From: Clostridia bacterium | Lineage (GTDB): Bacteria > Bacillota_A > Clostridia > Oscillospirales > CAG-272 | Assembly: GCA_017936125.1 (NCBI GenBank) | Contig: JAGBGE010000011.1 | Span: 1 to 27,942, forward strand | DNA length: 27,942 nucleotides | Direction of reading: 5' to 3' | Shown: positions 24,069 through 27,942 of the stretch, piece by piece | How the letters are laid out: each line of letters begins with the position of its first letter | Position numbering within the stretch: position 1 is the first letter of the stretch | Program-made: the position numbers and the translations under genes | Notes under the pieces: model-generated | What the model was told of the DNA's origin: nothing | Seen by the model: the letters and a program-made list of their open reading frames with translations, nothing else | Databases searched by the model: none

Positions 24069-25424
24069 ATGAGCGAAGTTAATAACAATGAAGCAAAAAC
24101 AGGTAAAAGCTCTGACAAGCATTACCTTTCAAACAAGGAGATACGCGAGATAGCCAAGGCTAATGCCAAGGTTATGAAGGCTCTGGAAAAGAAGAAGTAC
24201 AGAAAAGCTGACGAGAGCGAATTCGTCACCGAGATGAAGGACAACAAGAATATTCTTGAGATTGACAACCTTCACACCTACTTCTTCACCGACCAGGGTG
24301 TCGTTAAGGCGGTAAACGGTGTTTCCTTCAACATTCCCAAGGGCGCGACAGTCGGCATCGTTGGTGAGTCCGGATGTGGTAAGTCGGTTACGAGTATGTC
24401 GGTTATGCGACTTCTCCAGGGTCCTCAGGGTCAGATTTACTCGGGCAGCATTCGCTTCAAGTCCTACGACTTCAAGCGTGACGAGTTTGGCAATCCTATT
24501 CCGATATTCAAGCGCAAGCCTAACGGCAAGATTCTCTTCGAGAATCTGAAGGATAAGGACGGTAACGACGTTATAGGTAAGGACGGCAAGCCCGTCAGAG
24601 TTCCCGCGCAGGCAACCAATGACTCCGGCGTGCTTATGTACGAGATGGAGGAAAAGGTGTTCGACATCGCGGAGATGCCTATGAGCGAGATTCACCGCAT
24701 CAGAGGACGTCAGATTTCGATGATCTTCCAGGAGCCTATGACCTCGCTTAACCCCGTTTTCACTATCGGTAACAAGCTCGACGAAGTTGTGTTCATTCAC
24801 ACCCCCGGTGCGACCAAGGAGATGGCGAAGCGCCGCTCGCTTGAGATGCTCGAGCTTGTAGGTATTGCAGCTCCCGAGAGAGTTTACAACTCATTCCCCC
24901 ACGAGCTTTCGGGTGGTATGCGTCAGAGAGTTATGATTTCCATGGCTCTTGCGTGTGACCCCAGACTCATTATCGCAGACGAGCCTACCACGGCTCTTGA
25001 CGTTACTATTCAGGCGCAGATTCTTGATTTGCTTCGCGATTTGAAGAAGAGAATCGACGGCTCGATTATGCTTATCACTCACGACCTCGGTATTATCGCC
25101 GAAATGGCAGACTACGTTGTAGTTATGTACGCGGGCCGTGTTATCGAGCAGGGTACGGTATCGGAGATCTTCCATAATCCCCTGCACCCCTACACTATCG
25201 GTCTTCAGAAATCCAAGCCCACTATGGACTCGGACAGCGACACGCTCTTCAATATCCCCGGTAACGTTCCTAACCCCGTAAATATGCCCAAGCACTGCTT
25301 CTTCAAGGAGAGATGCTCACAGTGCATCAGTCAGTGCTCCGGCGATTATCCCGGAATGGTACAGGTAAGCCCCACTCACTACGTGGCTTGCCACCTGTAC
25401 AGAGAGGAGGAAACCAATGGCTGA
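24069..25424 (+). CDS. oppD: Oligopeptide ABC transporter ATP-binding protein, OppD/DppD family, with large insertion (451 aa)
   Basis: Cytoplasmic ATPase that powers peptide import. Walker A is GESGCGKS (99-106), Q-loop Gln221 (MIFQEPMTSLNP), signature LSGGM (280-284), Walker B LIIADEP (300-306) and switch His338. The C-terminal oligopeptide-family tail has Cys410, 416, 419, 423 and 441; cysteines at this place bind an Fe-S cluster in studied Opp/Dpp ATPases, so one is plausible here. Two odd points: an N-terminal basic extension of about 60 residues, and an insertion of about 60-65 residues (near 133-195: many Asp/Lys/Gly, GNDVIGKDGKP) between Walker A and the Q-loop. Normal members have about 330-350 residues. 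GAGGAGG precedes the ATG at 24069; the gene overlaps the next by 8 bases. Confidence 0.93.
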   Translation: MSEVNNNEAKTGKSSDKHYLSNKEIREIAKANAKVMKALEKKKYRKADESEFVTEMKDNKNILEIDNLHTYFFTDQGVVKAVNGVSFNIPKGATVGIVGESGCGKSVTSMSVMRLLQGPQGQIYSGSIRFKSYDFKRDEFGNPIPIFKRKPNGKILFENLKDKDGNDVIGKDGKPVRVPAQATNDSGVLMYEMEEKVFDIAEMPMSEIHRIRGRQISMIFQEPMTSLNPVFTIGNKLDEVVFIHTPGATKEMAKRRSLEMLELVGIAAPERVYNSFPHELSGGMRQRVMISMALACDPRLIIADEPTTALDVTIQAQILDLLRDLKKRIDGSIMLITHDLGIIAEMADYVVVMYAGRVIEQGTVSEIFHNPLHPYTIGLQKSKPTMDSDSDTLFNIPGNVPNPVNMPKHCFFKERCSQCISQCSGDYPGMVQVSPTHYVACHLYREEETNG

Positions 25425-26532
25425 CAAGAAAAAGAATACAGAAGTTGAGGAAGTCGTTGATCCCGTGATCGCGGCATACAAGGAAGAAGACGCTAAGAAT
25501 AAGGCTGCCTTCGCTGCACAGCGCGAAGAGGACTTCAAGGCGCCCTTCGATCCCGAGGCTATCATCGAGGTTAGACATATGCGCAAGACCTTCCCTCTTC
25601 AGAAGTCGCTTCTCGGTAAGGTAGAGCGCGAGCTTGTCGCAGTTGACGACGTTTCCTTCAAGCTCAAAGCGGGCGAAACGCTCGGTATCGTTGGTGAGTC
25701 GGGCTGTGGTAAGACCACTCTCGGCCGCGCGATACTCAAGCTTCATCAGCCCACCGGCGGTCAGATTATCTTCGACGGTGAGGATATCACGAATTATAAC
25801 ACCAAGGAAATGAGAAAGCACCGCACCAAGATGCAGATCATCTTCCAGGACCCCTACTCCTCGCTTCCCCCCAGAAGCACGGTAGGAGATATTCTCTCCG
25901 AGCCGGTTCAGGTTCACGGCATCGTTCCCAAGGACGAGGTTAAGGACTACGTTCTTAAGCTTATGGACAAGTGCGGTCTGCGTGACTACTACTTCGAGCG
26001 TTACCCCCACGAGTTCTCGGGCGGTCAGCGTCAGAGAATTTGTATCGCGCGTGCGCTTTCGGTAAATCCCAAGCTCGTAATCTGCGACGAGCCTGTTTCG
26101 GCTCTTGACGTTTCGATTCAGGCGCAGATTATCAACCTTCTCAAAGAGCTTCAGCAGTCGATGAACCTGACTTACATCTTCATTTCGCACGATTTGTCGG
26201 TAGTTAAGTTCATTTCGGATAAGATTGGCGTTATGTACCTCGGCTCTATGGTTGAGTTCGGTAACAAGAAGGACATCTTCGAGAATCCGATTCACCCCTA
26301 CACCAAGGCGCTCTTCTCCGCGATTCCTAACCCGAATCCAGACGTGAAGATGAACAGAATCGTTCTTAACGGCGATATTCCCTCACCTGCTAATCCCCCC
26401 TCGGGATGCCGCTTCCACACCAGATGTCCCCACGCTACCGAGAAGTGTAAGTACGTTACCCCCACCTACCGTGAGTACGGTGACGGCCACTTCGCTGCGT
26501 GCCATCTCGCAGAGGAAGAAGCAAAGAAATAA
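25417..26532 (+). CDS. oppF: Oligopeptide ABC transporter ATP-binding protein, OppF/DppF family (371 aa)
   Basis: Second cytoplasmic ATPase of the importer. Walker A GESGCGKT (93-100), Q-loop Gln144 in [13 protein letters not shown] (the OppF-type sequence), signature FSGGQ (200-204), Walker B LVICDEP (220-226), switch His258, and a C-terminal tail with Cys331, 337, 344 and 362. An acidic/basic N-terminal extension of about 45 residues precedes the domain. With OppD it forms the usual heterodimer; unlike OppD it has no insertion. The start overlaps the oppD stop, with AGAGGAGG upstream, so the two are translationally coupled. Confidence 0.94.
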   Translation: MADKKKNTEVEEVVDPVIAAYKEEDAKNKAAFAAQREEDFKAPFDPEAIIEVRHMRKTFPLQKSLLGKVERELVAVDDVSFKLKAGETLGIVGESGCGKTTLGRAILKLHQPTGGQIIFDGEDITNYNTKEMRKHRTKMQIIFQDPYSSLPPRSTVGDILSEPVQVHGIVPKDEVKDYVLKLMDKCGLRDYYFERYPHEFSGGQRQRICIARALSVNPKLVICDEPVSALDVSIQAQIINLLKELQQSMNLTYIFISHDLSVVKFISDKIGVMYLGSMVEFGNKKDIFENPIHPYTKALFSAIPNPNPDVKMNRIVLNGDIPSPANPPSGCRFHTRCPHATEKCKYVTPTYREYGDGHFAACHLAEEEAKK

Positions 26533-26555
26533 GCGACTCAAAGGAGCATTCACAA

Positions 26556-26852
26556 ATGAGTGACAAGAAGAAAAAGAAGAAAAAAGTCGTCTATTACGAC
26601 GACGGCAGAACGATAGCGGATATGTCCTCGCTTTACGGTAAAAAGGCAGATAATAGCGAGCAGAACGCTCAAAACGAGCAACCCAAAGCTCCGCTTGGCG
26701 CATTTCAGTTCCGCCCCGGCCACACACCGAAGGATTGGGCAAAGACCTATTGGGAATCGGTTAAATTCAACCTTGTTCCCATGTTCGTAACCATGGGCAT
26801 CATCTGCGCTGCATTCGGCATTCTCTATCTCCTCTTGCTCCTTGCTTCATAA
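26556..26852 (+). CDS. Small Lys-rich single-pass membrane protein at the end of the opp operon (98 aa)
   Basis: No family is recognised with confidence. The N-terminus is very basic (seven lysines in a row at residues 4-10), followed by VVYYDDGRTIADMSSLYG, a polar stretch, FQFRPGHTPKDWAKTYW (about 51-67) and one C-terminal membrane helix (about 72-96, VPMFVTMGIICAAFGILY). The charge bias predicts a cytoplasmic N-terminus. The well-formed AAGGAG (9 bases before the ATG at 26556), 23 bases after oppF, and the terminator right behind it support a real gene and membership of the operon. A role as an accessory or assembly subunit of the importer is inference from position only. Confidence 0.8.
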   Translation: MSDKKKKKKKVVYYDDGRTIADMSSLYGKKADNSEQNAQNEQPKAPLGAFQFRPGHTPKDWAKTYWESVKFNLVPMFVTMGIICAAFGILYLLLLLAS

Positions 26853-26857
26853 AAGAT

Positions 26858-26896
26858 AAACCCCGACGCAATAAGCGTCGGGGTTTACTTATTTTC
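26858..26896 (+). terminator. Terminator of the protease-opp operon
   Basis: AAACCCCGACGC (26858-26869) pairs perfectly with GCGTCGGGGTTT (26875-26886), a 12-bp stem with a 5-base loop, then ACTTATTTTC. It begins 5 bases after the last stop codon. Confidence 0.88.
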
Positions 26897-27065
26897 AGAG
26901 TTTCATTTTTGTATACTAACTCTTCATCTCCAATAATCAATTTCCAATTCAAAGAAGTCAAAAAAGCCATAAGAACATCAAAAACAACACTGAAAGACTC
27001 AAAAAAACAAAAATGCTTGCAGGTATGTTTTCATCTAAACCTTGTAGAATACTGCTGTCACAATT

Positions 27066-27094
27066 AGTACATCATTCTTTTTATCTAATGTCAA
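27066..27094 (-). promoter_or_regulatory. Possible - strand promoter with short downstream hairpin and T-run
   Basis: On the - strand: perfect TTGACA (27094-27089), 17 bases, TGTACT (27071-27066, 4 of 6 matches). About 60 bases downstream comes an imperfect stem (GCAGTAT with ATACCTGC) and then ATTTTTGTTTTTTT (complement of 27001-27013). This could make a very short RNA or be chance in A/T-rich sequence. Confidence 0.3.
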
Positions 27095-27110
27095 GCATCT
27101 CATTTTTCTA

Positions 27111-27132
27111 GTTCAGCTGAACACATTACTGT
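27111..27132. repeat. 22-base copy of 23S rRNA 3'-end sequence
   Basis: The bases GTTCAGCTGAACACATTACTGT at 27111-27132 recur exactly at 27674-27695 inside the 23S rRNA gene. Both copies have the same orientation and lie 563 bases apart. The unit begins with the perfect palindrome GTTCAGCTGAAC. Sequence on either side of the two copies is different. Confidence 0.85.
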
Positions 27133-27305
27133 TGCTTCAACCAAGCTGAGGCAAGGTTTTCGGTAGAAAAACTTGGGAGCTGCGGAGCAGCGGGTGCAGA
27201 ATGCGCTACCTCAGCGCAGTTTATTCGTCCGGCGCGCGAATTGTACGAACTTCGGTATAAGCGACGGACGAAACACCTACCCCTAAGTACAGTAATACTT
27301 TACCT

Positions 27306-27413
27306 GATGCCCTCGGATTTTTAGTTGCGAAGCAACGTAAAAAACGCCTCATATATTTCTCAGTGCTTGCACTAGGAAAGATATAAGGCGTTTTTTTACT
27401 TATCCGAGGCATC
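27306..27413. repeat. Near-palindromic 108-base element (MITE-like, also a bidirectional terminator)
   Basis: Terminal inverted repeats GATGCCCTCGGA (27306-27317) and TCCGAGGCATC (27403-27413) match except for one extra C. Inside is a long hairpin with a perfect 11-bp arm, AAAAAACGCCT (27339-27349) with AGGCGTTTTTT (27386-27396), topped by AGTGC-TT-GCACT (27362-27373). A small GTTGC-GAA-GCAAC stem (27324-27336) sits in the left half. T-runs follow the 11-bp arm on both strands, so it would stop transcription coming from either side. No clear target-site duplication flanks it. Confidence 0.6.
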
Positions 27414-27440
27414 TATCACTCATATATCATACCCCTGTAT

Positions 27441-27468
27441 AAAACAAAAAGCCTCGCTATTGCGAGAC
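27441..27468 (-). terminator. Terminator of the 23S rRNA transcript
   Basis: On the - strand GTCTCGC (27468-27462) pairs with GCGAGGC (27457-27451), 7 bp with one G-U and a 4-base loop, followed by TTTTTGTTTT (complement of 27441-27450). It lies about 180 bases beyond the 23S 3' end. Confidence 0.8.
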
Positions 27469-27484
27469 TCCATATTGCTTCTAG

Positions 27485-27550
27485 CACCTCATCCACCATT
27501 TGCCGTCGCAAATGGTCCCCCTTCCCCATGTCGCTACGCTGGGGGAAGGC
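27485..27550. repeat. Paired-palindrome dispersed-type repeat
   Basis: Two adjacent stems: ACCATTTG (27495-27502) with CAAATGGT (27509-27516), and CCTTCCCC (27520-27527) with GGGGAAGG (27542-27549). On the - strand the order is a CCTTCCCC palindrome, then GGACCATTTG, CAAATGGT and GGATGAGG. This build is like short dispersed repeats I remember from many gut Clostridia genomes; copy number cannot be seen in one window. Confidence 0.6.
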
Positions 27551-27646
27551 TATTGAAAATGCCCATTAAAAACCGAACAAGTATAGAAACGAAGCTCAAG
27601 GAAATGTGCGAACTTGCTTCTGTTGAGTTTTGTTATGCAAAACAAC

Positions 27647-27942
27647 AGTTCAAGCCCTCGGTCTATTAGTATCGTTCAGCTGAACACATTACTGTGCTTA
27701 CACCTACGACCTATCAAACTCGTAGTCTACAAGTGACCTTACTCATTTAAAATGATGGGATATCTCATCTTGAGGTGTGCTTCACGCTTAGATGCCTTCA
27801 GCGTTTATCACATCCGTACGCGGCTACCCGGCTATGCCCTTGGCAGAACAACCGATGCACCGGAGGTACGTCCGACCCGGTCCTCTCGTACTAAGGTCAG
27901 CTCCTCTCAAATATCCAACGCCCACGACAGATAGGGACCGAA
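27647..27942 (-). rRNA. rrl: 23S ribosomal RNA, 3' part (continues beyond window)
   Basis: The complement of the window end reads as the conserved 3' domain of bacterial 23S rRNA. The sarcin-ricin loop stretch AGTACGAGAGGACC (complement near 27880-27895) is present, as are GGTTGTTCTGCCAAGGGCAT, GCTGAAGGCATCTAAGCG, and the final TACTAATAGACCGAGGGCTTG. The 3' end is placed near 27647 by analogy with other bacteria and is accurate to a few bases. The gene runs toward the opp operon. No 5S rRNA follows it before the terminator at 27441-27468. Confidence 0.95.

Larger units (their letters stand above)
26897..27646. other. Gene-free, hairpin-rich region between the opp operon and the 23S rRNA gene
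   Basis: No credible protein gene is seen in about 750 bases. From left to right it holds: an A/T-rich stretch with a possible short - strand transcript (about 27000-27094), a 22-base copy of 23S rRNA sequence (27111-27132), a run of hairpins that may be a structured RNA (27141-27280), a near-palindromic element of 108 bases (27306-27413), a - strand terminator (27441-27468), a two-palindrome dispersed-type repeat (27485-27550) and the trailer of the 23S gene. Open frames here are short, lack ribosome sites and run through these hairpins. Confidence 0.7.

Noticed and set aside
22698..24122. Open frame of 474 codons on the - strand across oppB and oppC
   Set aside because: Both sense genes have full family signatures and tight operon spacing; the antisense frame crosses their junction without any start signal.
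26897..27110. 5S rRNA or tRNA gene after the opp operon
   Set aside because: The stretch is A/T-rich and has no conserved 5S or tRNA motif on either strand.
27190..27280. tRNA-like fold
   Set aside because: Arms resemble a junction RNA, but there is no 7-bp acceptor stem, no proper T-loop GTTCRAnY at the right place and no anticodon arm of 5 bp with a 7-base loop.
27221..27412. Open frame on the - strand through the near-palindromic element
   Set aside because: It is made of hairpin arms, has no ribosome site and shows no protein-like composition.
27460..27669. Open frame on the + strand in the 23S trailer
   Set aside because: It runs through the paired-palindrome repeat and into the complement of rRNA, with no ribosome site.

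Overview
The window looks like a piece of a low-to-moderate GC, Gram-positive, anaerobic Clostridia-type (Bacillota) chromosome, probably from a gut commensal. The grounds are: a thrS fragment of Firmicutes type, a heterodimeric ABC exporter, a four-cysteine small protein of a kind common in Clostridia, BspA-type leucine-rich repeats and InlB-type repeats in surface proteins, strong GGAGG ribosome sites, and paired-palindrome dispersed repeats near an rRNA operon. Species cannot be fixed from sequence reading alone. No signal seen points to a phage, plasmid or CRISPR locus.

Layout. (1) 1-1421, + strand: 3' end of thrS followed 2 bases later by a LacX/GalM-like aldose epimerase. (2) 1463-4994, +: own promoter, then two overlapping half-transporter genes. 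Their complementary degenerate motifs (Asp for catalytic Glu and Gln for switch His in the first, LSQGQ signature in the second) mark one heterodimeric ABC exporter. (3) 5122-5383, +: a small CxxC protein with its own extended -10 promoter, closed by a bidirectional terminator. (4) 5419-9977, - strand: two modular, membrane-anchored surface proteins, the larger carrying a TlpA/ResA-like thioredoxin domain. They share an apparently undescribed C-terminal module. (5) 9978-10271: divergent promoter region. (6) 10272-26852, +: a 16.6-kb apparent operon: a 2946-residue subtilisin-family surface protease with about 28 LRR_5 repeats, then a complete oligopeptide ABC importer (binding protein, two permeases, two ATPases) and a 98-residue membrane protein, ending at a strong terminator. 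(7) 26897-27646: about 750 bases without genes, dense in hairpins and palindromic repeats. (8) 27647-27942, -: 3' end of a 23S rRNA gene.

How the genes may work together. The main system is region 6. A cell-envelope protease of lactocepin type sits 31 bases upstream of an Opp-type transporter under one visible promoter, so cutting of extracellular protein and uptake of the peptides look co-expressed. This is analogous to PrtP plus Opp in lactococci but packed into one transcription unit. Several parts are unusual: the protease has two membrane segments with an acidic cytoplasmic loop and a second extracellular InlB/beta-helix region. The binding protein is 941 residues with both a lipobox and a C-terminal membrane anchor. 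One ATPase has a long insertion beside its nucleotide site, and the final small membrane protein has no assigned role. The divergent gene pair adds extracytoplasmic redox and binding modules, and may serve the same surface complex.

All calls come from reading the sequence; no database search or structure prediction was run.
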